From: Variovorax jilinensis
GTDB lineage: Bacteria > Pseudomonadota > Gammaproteobacteria > Burkholderiales > Burkholderiaceae_C
DNA length: 64,000 nt
Reading direction: 5' to 3'
NCBI RefSeq assembly: GCF_030316885.1
Contig: NZ_JASZYQ010000006.1
Span: 124,001 to 188,000 of the forward strand
Numbering within the stretch: the first letter of the stretch is position 1; each line of letters begins with the position of its first letter. Below the pieces are notes generated by a model, which worked only from the letters and a program-made list of their open reading frames with translations, searched no databases and was not told where the DNA came from. Made by a program: the position numbers and the translations under genes. This document shows positions 24,204 through 32,066 of the stretch, piece by piece.

Positions 24204-26129
24204 TCAGGCGACCTTTGCGATCGCGCGTGCGAGTTGCTCCATGTCGAAGGGCTTGGCCAGCTTGGCCAGTTCAGGGTCGAGGTCGACCGGGATCTCGGCG
24301 TAGCCCGAGGCCAGGATCAGCCGCAGGCCGGGCCACTCCCTGCGCAGGCGCTCGAAGAGTTGCAGCCCGCTCATGGCCGGCATGACCTGATCCGAGAGCA
24401 CGACCGTGATCTGCGGCTGCTCTCCGAGCACGCGCAGCGCCTCGGCGGCCGATGATGCCGCGTGTACCGTATGGCCCAGGTCTTCCAGCATCGAGACTGT
24501 TCCCGTCAACACCAGCGGGTCGTCGTCCACCGCGAGGATCTCGAGCCGCGCGGTCTTCGACACCGGCCGCAGCGGCGCGGATGGCACGGACGCTGCAGCC
24601 CACTGGCGTCCCGCGATCGGCAGCCACAGGGAGGCCGAGGTGCCGACGCCTTCGGAGCTCTCGAGCAGGAAGCGCCCGCCCGACTGCACCGCCAGCCCAT
24701 GCACCATCGCCAGCCCAAGGCCCGTGCCCTTGCCCACGCCCTTGGTGGTGAAGAACGGTTCCATGGCGCGCGAAAGCGTTGCGGCGCTCATTCCCGCGCC
24801 ACTGTCCGTGAGCGTCAGGCGAATGAACGGACCGATCTTCGCTTCCGAGGCCCCGTTGCCTTGCGTTTCACTGGCCTCGAGCGACAGCTCGCCGCCTTCG
24901 GGCATGGCGTCGCGCGCATTGACGGCCAGGTTGAGGATCGCGAGCTCGAGCTGATGCGGATCGACCAGCGCCGGGCGCAGGTCGGCCGCGTAGTGCTCGC
25001 GGATGCGGATGGTCGGCCCGAGAGTGCGCTCGAGCATGTCCTTCATGCCGGCGACCAGGGGCTGGATGTCGACCGCGGTCGGCCGCAGGTCCTGGCGCCG
25101 CGCGAAGGCCAGCATGCGCTGCGTCAGCGAGACGCCACGCTTGGCTGCAGAGGCGGCGTTCTCCACCAGCCGGGCCAGCTTCTGGTCGTCGGTGGGCAGG
25201 TGCCGCCGCAGCAGCTCGAGGCTCGTGAGGACCACCATCAACAGGTTGTTGAAATCATGCGCCACACCGCCCGTGAGCTGGCCGATGGCATCGAGCTTCT
25301 GCGACTGGAACAGTGCCTCGCGCGCCTGCTCGAGCGCCAGCTGCGCATTGCGCTTCTCGGTGATGTCGCGCGTGACCTTGGCGAAGCCGATCAGCTGGCC
25401 CTCGGTGCCGCGGATCGGATCGATGACGACGTTGGCCCAGAACTCGGTGCCGTCCTTGCGCACGCGCCAGCCTTCGCCTTCGAAGCGCCCCTCGGCTGCA
25501 GCCGTGGCGAGCGCCCGGGCCGGGGCTCCGAGCGCCTGGTCCTCGGCACGGTAGAAGCGGGAGAAATTGGTGCCGATCACCTCGTGGGGCGCATAGCCCT
25601 TGGTGCGCTCGGCGCCGACGTTCCAGTTGGTCACGACGCCTTCCGGGTCGAGCATGTAGATCGCATAGTCGGTCACGGCCTGGACCAGCAGCTTGAACTG
25701 CTCGTTGCTGCGCTCGAGCGCCTCCCGGGCCGCATGACGCTCCGAGAGATCGCGCGTCACCTTGGCGTAGCCGATCAGGGTGCCGTCCGGCGAGCGGATC
25801 GGCCGCACCACCACCTGGGCCCAGAAGCGGGTGCCGTCCTTGCGCTGGCGCCATCCCTCGGCCTCGAACCGGCCCTCGCGCTCGGCGGTCGCCAACGCCC
25901 GGGACGGCAGGCCGGTGCGAACGTCGTCGGACAGATAGAAGCTGGAGAAATGCCGGCCGATGATCTCGGCCGCCGTGTAGCCCTTGAGCCGCTCGGCCCC
26001 CGAGTTCCAGCTCGCCACGCGGCCCTGCGGATCGAGCATATAGATCGCGTAGTCGGCGACCGCATCGACCAGCAGGCGATAGCCCTGTTCGGTGCTCAGC
26101 ATCGGGAAAGATTGGGAAGCTTGGTCCAC
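24204..26129 (-). CDS. PAS-PAS hybrid sensor histidine kinase with C-terminal receiver
   Basis: This cytoplasmic hybrid kinase has about 641 residues. Two very similar PAS/PAC units come first (each with DYAIYMLDP, a GAERxKGY phrase and RKDGTxFWA), apparently an internal duplication. Then comes the HisKA domain with the phospho-accepting His in VAHDFNNLL, the ATPase domain (NLAVNARDAMPEGG; DSGAGM; GKGTGLGLAMVHG), and a receiver with DDDP and the phospho-accepting Asp in VVLSDQVMP. No transmembrane segment is present. The start is uncertain: GTG 26129 has GAGGG five bases upstream; TTG 26183 (longer) and ATG 26102 (shorter) are alternatives. No partner regulator lies nearby. Confidence 0.9.
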   Translation of the reverse strand: MDQASQSFPMLSTEQGYRLLVDAVADYAIYMLDPQGRVASWNSGAERLKGYTAAEIIGRHFSSFYLSDDVRTGLPSRALATAEREGRFEAEGWRQRKDGTRFWAQVVVRPIRSPDGTLIGYAKVTRDLSERHAAREALERSNEQFKLLVQAVTDYAIYMLDPEGVVTNWNVGAERTKGYAPHEVIGTNFSRFYRAEDQALGAPARALATAAAEGRFEGEGWRVRKDGTEFWANVVIDPIRGTEGQLIGFAKVTRDITEKRNAQLALEQAREALFQSQKLDAIGQLTGGVAHDFNNLLMVVLTSLELLRRHLPTDDQKLARLVENAASAAKRGVSLTQRMLAFARRQDLRPTAVDIQPLVAGMKDMLERTLGPTIRIREHYAADLRPALVDPHQLELAILNLAVNARDAMPEGGELSLEASETQGNGASEAKIGPFIRLTLTDSGAGMSAATLSRAMEPFFTTKGVGKGTGLGLAMVHGLAVQSGGRFLLESSEGVGTSASLWLPIAGRQWAAASVPSAPLRPVSKTARLEILAVDDDPLVLTGTVSMLEDLGHTVHAASSAAEALRVLGEQPQITVVLSDQVMPAMSGLQLFERLRREWPGLRLILASGYAEIPVDLDPELAKLAKPFDMEQLARAIAKVA

Positions 26130-26238
26130 GGCACCCTCGGATTGCAAACCAGACGAACCGGTCTGGCTCGAATGCGAAGGCAATGGTAAGCGCAGAGGCC
26201 GGGGTTGCAGGCCCCGCTGCGGCCGTACCAGGCTTGCG

Positions 26239-26892
26239 TCAGGCGTCCGACGTGACGCTGTGAACCAGCAGCAAGGCCAGGCCGATCATGGTCAGGCCGA
26301 TCAGCGCGTCCAGCATCTGCCAGGCCCGCGGACGGGCGAACCACGGCGCCGCCCAGCGCGCGCCGTAACCCAGCAGAACGAACCAGGCAAGGCTGGTCAC
26401 GCTGGCGCCGGCGATGAACCAGCCGCGCAACGCCGCAGGGTGGCGGGCGCCGATGCTGCCCACCAGCACCACGGTGTCGAGGTAGACGTGCGGATTGAGC
26501 AGCGTGAAGGCCGCGGCCTGCGCCAGGGCCGCAGCGCGGCCGCGCGACGCCGGCCCCTTCGCCGCCGCCTGGAGCCGCTGTGCGCCGCGCGCGCGGCGCA
26601 GCGCCTGCACCCCATAGACCGCCAGGAAGGCGGCGCCTGCCAGCGCCAGCAGGCGAGCCAGCGCCGGCCGCTCGCCCAGCACCTGCGCCATGCCCAGCAC
26701 GCCGGCCGCGATCAATGCCGCATCGGCCAGGGCGCAGAACGCGACGATGGTGCCCACATGCTCTCTTCGCAGCCCCTGGCGCAGCACGAAGGCATTCTGG
26801 GCGCCGATGGCCACGATCAGGCCCAGGCTGAGCGCGAAGCCCTGGACGAAGACGGACAAGGCTTGCGTGGCGTGGTCGTGAAGGTGGGACAT
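26239..26892 (-). CDS. argO: LysE/ArgO-family amino acid exporter
   Basis: This 217-residue inner-membrane protein has about six hydrophobic helices and the family start LIVAIGAQNAFVLRQGLRREH. The later FTLLNPHVYLDTVVLVGSIGA segment is typical of ArgO/LysE exporters of arginine or lysine. It is divergent from an ArgP-type LysR regulator across 73 bases, the same pairing as lysE-lysG and a common argO-argP arrangement. Its expression is probably induced by ArgP when intracellular basic amino acids are high. Confidence 0.9.
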   Translation of the reverse strand: MSHLHDHATQALSVFVQGFALSLGLIVAIGAQNAFVLRQGLRREHVGTIVAFCALADAALIAAGVLGMAQVLGERPALARLLALAGAAFLAVYGVQALRRARGAQRLQAAAKGPASRGRAAALAQAAAFTLLNPHVYLDTVVLVGSIGARHPAALRGWFIAGASVTSLAWFVLLGYGARWAAPWFARPRAWQMLDALIGLTMIGLALLLVHSVTSDA

Positions 26893-26936
26893 GGCATCAG
26901 CTTGCCACCCGGGCGTGATGAAGACAAACTCTCTTT

Positions 26937-26952
26937 CTTAAGCTCAATTAAG
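26937..26952. promoter_or_regulatory. Putative ArgP-type operator
   Basis: CTTAA-GCTCAA-TTAAG is an interrupted palindrome in the argO-argP spacer and contains a T-N11-A pair, the usual LysR-type core. Position and symmetry support an ArgP site; binding is inferred. Confidence 0.45.
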
Positions 26953-26965
26953 TAAAACTGAATCC

Positions 26966-27862
26966 ATGCTCGACTACGCCTCGCTCGCCGCACTGGCCGC
27001 GGTGGTGCGCACCGGAAGCTTCGAACGCGCCGCCCGCGCACTGCACGTCACGCCGTCGGCCGTCTCGCAGCGGGTGCGCGGACTCGAGGAGCAGGTCGGC
27101 TGCGCACTCGTCGTGCGCGAGCAACCCTGCCGGCCCACCGACACCGGCCGCCGACTCTGTCAGCACGTCGATCGCGTCCGCCTGCTCGAGCAGGATCTCG
27201 AAGGGGCGCTGCCCGCACTCGCGCCCGAGGGCGTCGCGCGCGTGCCGCTGCCGGTGGCCGTCAATGCCGATAGCCTGGCCACATGGTTCGCACCCGCGAT
27301 GGCCGCCTTCGCGGCCGAGGCACCGGTGCTCATGGAGATCGCGGTGGACGACCAGGAGCACACTGCCGACTGGCTGCGCAGCGGTGCAGTGCTCGCAGCA
27401 GTAACCGGTACCGCACGCGCGGCCGCCGGCTGCAATGTCCGGCCTCTGGGCGCGATGCGCTACCTGGCGACCGCAAGCCCGGCATTCATGGCCCGCCATT
27501 TCTCTCGCGGCATTGGCGCCGCCAGCCTGGCGCGAGCGCCCAGCCTGGTCTTCAACGCCAAGGACGAATTACAGACGCAATGGGCACGCCGCCACTGCCA
27601 TCGTCATGTGGAAATGCCGCGCCACACGCTGCCGTCATCGCAGGCCTTCGTCACGGCGACCGTGGCCGGCATGGGCTGGGGCCTGCATCCGGAGGCCCTG
27701 GTCGCGCCCTGCCTCGCGGACGGCTCGCTGGTCGAGCTGGTGCCGCGCACGCCGCTCGACGTGCCCCTCTATTGGCAACAGGCACGCGCGGCATCGACGC
27801 TGCTCGAGGGGCTGACCCGTCGGCTGCTCACGGCGGCGCGCAAGGCCCTGAGACCGGCATGA
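26966..27862 (+). CDS. argP: LysR-family transcriptional regulator, ArgP type
   Basis: This 298-residue regulator has an N-terminal winged helix (DYASLAALAAVVRTGSFERAARALHVTPSAVSQRVRGLEEQ, the ArgP/IciA signature) and a C-terminal effector domain. ArgP senses arginine and lysine and activates argO. The gene lies 73 bases from the divergent exporter. A 2-keto-4-pentenoate-hydratase-like gene follows after 27 bases and could be co-transcribed. Confidence 0.9.
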   Translation: MLDYASLAALAAVVRTGSFERAARALHVTPSAVSQRVRGLEEQVGCALVVREQPCRPTDTGRRLCQHVDRVRLLEQDLEGALPALAPEGVARVPLPVAVNADSLATWFAPAMAAFAAEAPVLMEIAVDDQEHTADWLRSGAVLAAVTGTARAAAGCNVRPLGAMRYLATASPAFMARHFSRGIGAASLARAPSLVFNAKDELQTQWARRHCHRHVEMPRHTLPSSQAFVTATVAGMGWGLHPEALVAPCLADGSLVELVPRTPLDVPLYWQQARAASTLLEGLTRRLLTAARKALRPA

Positions 27863-27889
27863 TTGCAGCTGAAGAAGGAAGGACCCCGC

Positions 27890-28657
27890 ATGACCCCCAT
27901 CGATCGAGCCACGCACGCGCTCCTGAAGGCACGCGAGACCCGCCGTCCCGTGCCGGCGCCGGACCTGGCCGACGCGGCCGATGCGTACGCGGTGCAGGAG
28001 AGCGTCGCCCGCGCCCTGCACTGGTTCGACGACAACGAGCGCACCGGCAGCGCCGCGGGTCACTGGAAATCCGGCGGCCCATCGCGCGAGGCGCAGGCCG
28101 CGCACGCCCCGCTTCCGCCGACCGGCGTCTGGGCCAGCCCGGCCGACGCGCGGGGCTGGCACTTCCACCTGCGCGGCATCGAGGCCGAGATTGCACTGCG
28201 CATGGGAAGCGACATCGATGCCGCAAGGGCGGCGGCTCTCGATCCGCGATCGGCATCGAGGCTGGTCGACGCGATGTGCGTTTCGATCGAGCTGGTGGAT
28301 TCGCGTTGGAGCGAGGCCTTGGCGGCGCCGGACTTGGCGAAGATGGCCGACCTGCTGTCTCACGGCGCGCTCGTGCTGGGCGCCTGGCAAGCCTTCTCGC
28401 CACCCGACTGGTCGACCCAGACCTGTCGCCTCACCATCGGTTCAGGGCCGGCACTGACGTTCCAGGGAACGCATTCCATGGGCGATCCGGCCTGGTTGCT
28501 GCCTGCATGGTTGCGCCACGCCACGCGAGACGGCCGCACAGTTCGCGCCGGCACGGTGCTGACCACTGGAACCTGGTGCGGTCTGGCCATGGCGGCCGCA
28601 GGCGATCGGGTGCGTGCCGAGTTTCCCGGCATCGGAAGCGCCGAAGTCCAGCTCTGA
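27890..28657 (+). CDS. Fumarylacetoacetase/2-keto-4-pentenoate hydratase family protein
   Basis: This 255-residue protein has AAGGAAGGA just before ATG 27890. It has the hydratase layout of MhpD/XylJ-type enzymes: an N-terminal helical part, the metal-binding glutamate segment GIEAEIALRMG (about residues 101-111), and the C-terminal phrase AGTVLTTGTWCGLAMAAAGDRV. Family members add water to 2-hydroxypenta-2,4-dienoate-type products of aromatic meta-cleavage or decarboxylate related oxoacids. No other meta-cleavage gene is near, so the substrate is open. Confidence 0.82.
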   Translation: MTPIDRATHALLKARETRRPVPAPDLADAADAYAVQESVARALHWFDDNERTGSAAGHWKSGGPSREAQAAHAPLPPTGVWASPADARGWHFHLRGIEAEIALRMGSDIDAARAAALDPRSASRLVDAMCVSIELVDSRWSEALAAPDLAKMADLLSHGALVLGAWQAFSPPDWSTQTCRLTIGSGPALTFQGTHSMGDPAWLLPAWLRHATRDGRTVRAGTVLTTGTWCGLAMAAAGDRVRAEFPGIGSAEVQL

Positions 28658-28837
28658 CGGCGCCTTCAACCGTCCTTGCCGTCTGCGCGCGCCGTGCCGA
28701 ACCAGACCCTGAAGCGCCGGAGATAGAGCGCCAAGGCAGCGCTCCAAGCCGCGCTCGCGAAGAGCGCCCGGCTGCGCATCGCCCGGTAGTACGACCGCCC
28801 CTCGCTTCGCAGCCCCGCGCACTCGGGCAATCGAACA

Positions 28838-29014
28838 TCAGGAATCAGCGGTCGTCTTTTCGTCCGGCTCGATCTTGCCGGCGTCAGCCTGCTTGATGGC
28901 GGGCTTCTGCCCTGGTTGCGGTGCATGTTCCGCACCCGGTGCGATTTCCTCGCCGCGATGCTTTTTCTCCTGGTGCACTTTTTTGTCGTGCGCGACATTG
29001 CGTGGATCGGTCAT
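28838..29014 (-). CDS. Small hydrophilic hypothetical protein
   Basis: This 58-residue protein is very rich in Lys, Glu, Asp, His and Pro (MTDPRNVAHDKKVHQEKKHRG to IEPDEKTTADS) and probably disordered. It has no cysteine and no hydrophobic core. The composition differs from random antisense frames in this GC-rich DNA, which are Arg/Ala-rich, and that is the main argument for a real gene. ATG 29014 is the likely start; there is no strong ribosome site. Confidence 0.5.
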   Translation of the reverse strand: MTDPRNVAHDKKVHQEKKHRGEEIAPGAEHAPQPGQKPAIKQADAGKIEPDEKTTADS

Positions 29015-29114
29015 GAACCCATCGTGCGGTGCCCTTCTGCCTGTTGCGTGTGGGACATGGCCCCGCTGCAGGGAGGTAGATTCGCGCGCCCCTTGCAACG
29101 ATCAAAATGAAGGA

Positions 29115-29372
29115 ATGACAGATGCCACCATCGTCAAGGCCATCTGGGCCCTGCTCGACGCGCGCGACCTTGCAGCGTCGATCTGCCCCTCGGACGTCGC
29201 ACGTGCTCTTGCAACTGACGAGCAGGCCTGGAGGGCCTTGATGCCGCGAGTCAGAAGAGTGGCGGCGTCCCTTGCGCGCGACGGCTTGCTGAAAGTGACG
29301 CGTGGGAGTTCAGTCGTCGACGCGACGGCGGGCGGCGGCCCTGTCCGGCTGCGGCGACCGGATGCCCGTTGA
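29115..29372 (+). CDS. DUF3253 family protein
   Basis: This 85-residue protein has the DUF3253 pattern: a helical start (TDATIVKAIWALLDAR), ICPSDVARAL, WRALMPRVRRVAASLARDGLLKVTRG, and a C-terminal GGPVRLRR. It looks like a small winged-helix domain. AAGGA lies directly against ATG 29115, unusually close. Its 3' end overlaps the convergent hypothetical gene by 63 bases. Confidence 0.75.
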   Translation: MTDATIVKAIWALLDARDLAASICPSDVARALATDEQAWRALMPRVRRVAASLARDGLLKVTRGSSVVDATAGGGPVRLRRPDAR

Positions 29373-29771
29373 CTGCGCGTCACCATCGCGCGGGGGCTCG
29401 AACCGACCCGGGGCGGGTTTCGGCCGCACCGCCAATACCGTCTTGGGGTAGTCGTCGGAGACACCCCGGTGCGGCGTCGCCGGCGCTTGGAAATCGGCGA
29501 AGACCGACTCGTCGAAGCTGAGCGAGCGCTCGACGGGCACGGGGGCGTGACGTTCCTTGGAAGAGGCTCGCAGGCGCGCCAGATCCGCCCTGAGTTCCTC
29601 GAGCGATCGTGACGGACCTGCGGTGCCCGCCTCCCCACGGCCGCCATTCGACGGGACGCCGGCATCCGGCTTGTACAAATCGGCAGTCGCGCGCCGCCTG
29701 GGTGCATCCGACGGTGATGGACGCTCGCCCAGAAACCAGCCTTGCACGCGCTTGAGCATTTCAATGATCAT
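29310..29771 (-). CDS. Hypothetical protein, low-complexity
   Basis: The protein has 153 residues. An N-terminal amphipathic segment (MIIEMLKRVQGWFLG) could attach to membranes. The rest is charged and Pro-rich, with a short helical stretch (SRSLEELRADLARLRASSKE). No domain was recognised. The last 63 bases overlap the DUF3253 gene on the other strand; if that gene is real, this frame's C-terminus is constrained. ATG 29759 is an alternative start. Confidence 0.45.
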   Translation of the reverse strand: MIIEMLKRVQGWFLGERPSPSDAPRRRATADLYKPDAGVPSNGGRGEAGTAGPSRSLEELRADLARLRASSKERHAPVPVERSLSFDESVFADFQAPATPHRGVSDDYPKTVLAVRPKPAPGRFEPPRDGDAQSTGIRSPQPDRAAARRRVDD

Positions 29772-29866
29772 GGCGGACTATCGGCGCCTGCGCTGGGGCC
29801 CGCCCTCAGGAGACAACGTGAGCGACGGCCAGACGACGCCTACAGCATGACGCGCGCACCCGGAGT

Positions 29867-30298
29867 TCAGACCAAGGGCGTATGGTCCGTGAGGATGGAC
29901 GCGGCGCGGTAGGCCGAGCGGCCCGCCGTCTTGGTATAGGCGACCAGCGTGGCCCATTGCCGCTGCTGCTCCTGCGGGGTCGGGTCGCTCGCCTGATTGA
30001 GCAGCGCCTGGCTCACCTCCAGCAGCGCAATGGCGGAGGTGATGCAGAAGTGGACGGCCGAGTCTTCGGGATTCTGGTCGTAGCGCGCCTGTTCCGCATG
30101 CAGCGCCATCGACTGGTCCTTCTCGCTCATCGAGGCCAGGAGCGTCGGACCGTAGTAGGGCACTTCGGCGCGGTCCGAGACGCAACCGAGGATTCGGTCC
30201 AGTTCGTTGAGCGCGCGCTCGAGTCCCCGCCGGGTCTCGGGCGAAGCAAGAGGACGTTCGAGCGTCGTTGAGTATCGTGGGTCGTGCATGTCCGCCAT
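29867..30298 (-). CDS. Conserved-looking hypothetical protein
   Basis: This 143-residue, apparently all-helical soluble protein has no recognised domain. Long helices are suggested by SPETRRGLERALNELDRILG and by VHFCITSAIALLEVSQALLNQ. Two in-frame starts are possible (30298 and ATG 30289), without a clear ribosome site. It is divergent from the kinase gene at 30477, with a 178-base gap between them. Confidence 0.6.
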   Translation of the reverse strand: MADMHDPRYSTTLERPLASPETRRGLERALNELDRILGCVSDRAEVPYYGPTLLASMSEKDQSMALHAEQARYDQNPEDSAVHFCITSAIALLEVSQALLNQASDPTPQEQQRQWATLVAYTKTAGRSAYRAASILTDHTPLV

Positions 30299-30476
30299 TG
30301 TTGCGGTTGCGAAAGCTGCCGCAGCGCCGGCCGCACCGGACCGTCCCGCATTGCGCGCATTCCTTCACGTCGCGCCCGACTAAGCTCTGCCGGCGCGCGG
30401 GCATGGAGTTCCAGGCGTGCCAGACTCATCCGGTCGGGTCCTCGGCCCCAAATGAATTTCAAGGAGCAAGCAGTCG

Positions 30477-32066
30477 ATGGCGGCAATTTGTCCTGCCTGT
30501 GGCACGGCGAATCGCCCAGCCGCCAGGTTCTGCATGCAATGCGTCACCGCGCTGCCCGGTGCCGAAACGCCGGCTGACGAAGCGTTGGCCACGCAGGCCA
30601 CCATCCGCTACGAGCGGGTTCATCAATCCGCCGAAGAGCGCGAGGCGCAAGCCCCGTTCTCCCGCGGCGGCGGCCCGCGTGCCCTGCCCGAGGGCACCGA
30701 GATCGAAGGCTTCCGCATCCTGCGCCAGATCGGCGAAGGCGGCTTCGGCATCGTGTACCTGGCCTGGGACCCTGCCCTCGAGCGGCAGGTCGCCATCAAG
30801 GAATACATGCCGGCGTCGCTGGCTGTCCGAGGCAGCGTCTCGCTCGACGTGTCGATGCTTTCGGACGAGCACCGCGAGACCTTCGCAGCCGGCCTCAAGA
30901 GCTTCGTCAACGAAGCCCGTCTTCTGGCTCGCTTCGATCATCCGGCGCTGGTCAAGGTGCTGCGCTACTGGACGGCGAACGGCACGGCCTACATGGCAAT
31001 GCCCTACTACGAGGGGCCGACACTCAAGACGGCACTCGCGCACCTGGGCTCGCCCCCGCCCGAGGCCTTGCTGCTCGAATGGCTGCATCCGCTGCTCGAT
31101 GCGCTCGACGTGATGCATGGCGAGAACTGCTATCACCGCGACATCTCTCCCGATAACATCCTGCTCACCGCGGGCGGCCCGCTGCTGCTCGACTTCGGCG
31201 CCGCCCGGCATGTGATCAACGATCGGACGCAGGTGCTGACCACCATGCTCAAGCCCGGCTTCGCACCGATCGAACAGTACGGCGGCACCATGCTGCAAGG
31301 CCCGTGGACCGATTTGTACGCTCTCGCGAGCGTGCTCTATTTCGCGATCGCAGGGAGGCCGCCGATCGCCTCGGTGGTTCGAATCGTCAAGGACTCGGTG
31401 CAGCCACTCTCGCAGACGCACGCCGCTCAGTACAGCGGCGCCTTTCTCCATGCCATCGACAGCGCGTTGGCGGTGCGGCCGGAGTCCCGTCCGCAGGATG
31501 TGTCCGCATTCCGGGCCATGCTGAGCCCCATTGCGCAAGCGACGCCGCGGGCCAGCGCCGTGCATGTCACAGCACCGCATGGCGGCCGAAAGGCGCGCCG
31601 CTCGGCGGTGGCGGCGATCGGCTTGCTGGCAGCGCTCGCGCTGGCCGCGTGGATGAACGGTCGCGAACAGGATGTTCCGCAGAATCCGGCTGCAGCCATG
31701 CAGACCGCCCCGGCCCTCCCGCCTGCAACGCCGGCAAGCACGGCGGTCGAAACTCCCGCACGGGTCGAGGTCGTGGCGCCGCCTCCCGTGGTCGCGTCCA
31801 CGCCCCCTGCAGCACCTGCTACGGCGTACAGCGCCAAGGTCGCGCCACGCAAGCCGCCACCGTCGCCAAGGCCGGTCGCGGCTGCCACGGAGCAGTCGGC
31901 CGAGCTAGTTTCCGAGAAAAACCGCACACTTTCCGAGGGGGGTGCCGCCACCCCGTCCTACATCGCATCGAGCAGGCCGCCTAGATGCAGCGACCTCGTT
32001 TTGAAGTCTTCTCTTGAGGCCCTCAATCCCGAGGAAGCCGAATTCCAGAAGACCCGATGCAAGTAG
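30477..32066 (+). CDS. Membrane-anchored Ser/Thr protein kinase with N-terminal zinc ribbon
   Basis: The protein has 529 residues. An N-terminal double CxxC zinc ribbon (Cys5, Cys8, Cys19, Cys22) precedes a full Hanks-type kinase: glycine loop GEGGFGIVYLAW, Lys108 in VAIKEY, catalytic Asp222 in CYHRDISPDN and Asp239 in LLDFGAA. After the kinase comes a transmembrane helix (about residues 380-395, AAIGLLAALALAAW) and a Pro/Ala-rich external tail with two cysteines. The next gene, an OmpA-type lipoprotein, overlaps by ten bases. The pair may link the cytoplasmic kinase to the cell wall or outer membrane. The kinase substrates are unknown. Confidence 0.9.
   Translation: MAAICPACGTANRPAARFCMQCVTALPGAETPADEALATQATIRYERVHQSAEEREAQAPFSRGGGPRALPEGTEIEGFRILRQIGEGGFGIVYLAWDPALERQVAIKEYMPASLAVRGSVSLDVSMLSDEHRETFAAGLKSFVNEARLLARFDHPALVKVLRYWTANGTAYMAMPYYEGPTLKTALAHLGSPPPEALLLEWLHPLLDALDVMHGENCYHRDISPDNILLTAGGPLLLDFGAARHVINDRTQVLTTMLKPGFAPIEQYGGTMLQGPWTDLYALASVLYFAIAGRPPIASVVRIVKDSVQPLSQTHAAQYSGAFLHAIDSALAVRPESRPQDVSAFRAMLSPIAQATPRASAVHVTAPHGGRKARRSAVAAIGLLAALALAAWMNGREQDVPQNPAAAMQTAPALPPATPASTAVETPARVEVVAPPPVVASTPPAAPATAYSAKVAPRKPPPSPRPVAAATEQSAELVSEKNRTLSEGGAATPSYIASSRPPRCSDLVLKSSLEALNPEEAEFQKTRCK

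Noticed and set aside
28666..28779. Possible 37-residue membrane peptide on the minus strand
   Set aside because: It has a hydrophobic stretch (ALFASAAWSAALALYL), but no ribosome site and no other support; too short to claim.
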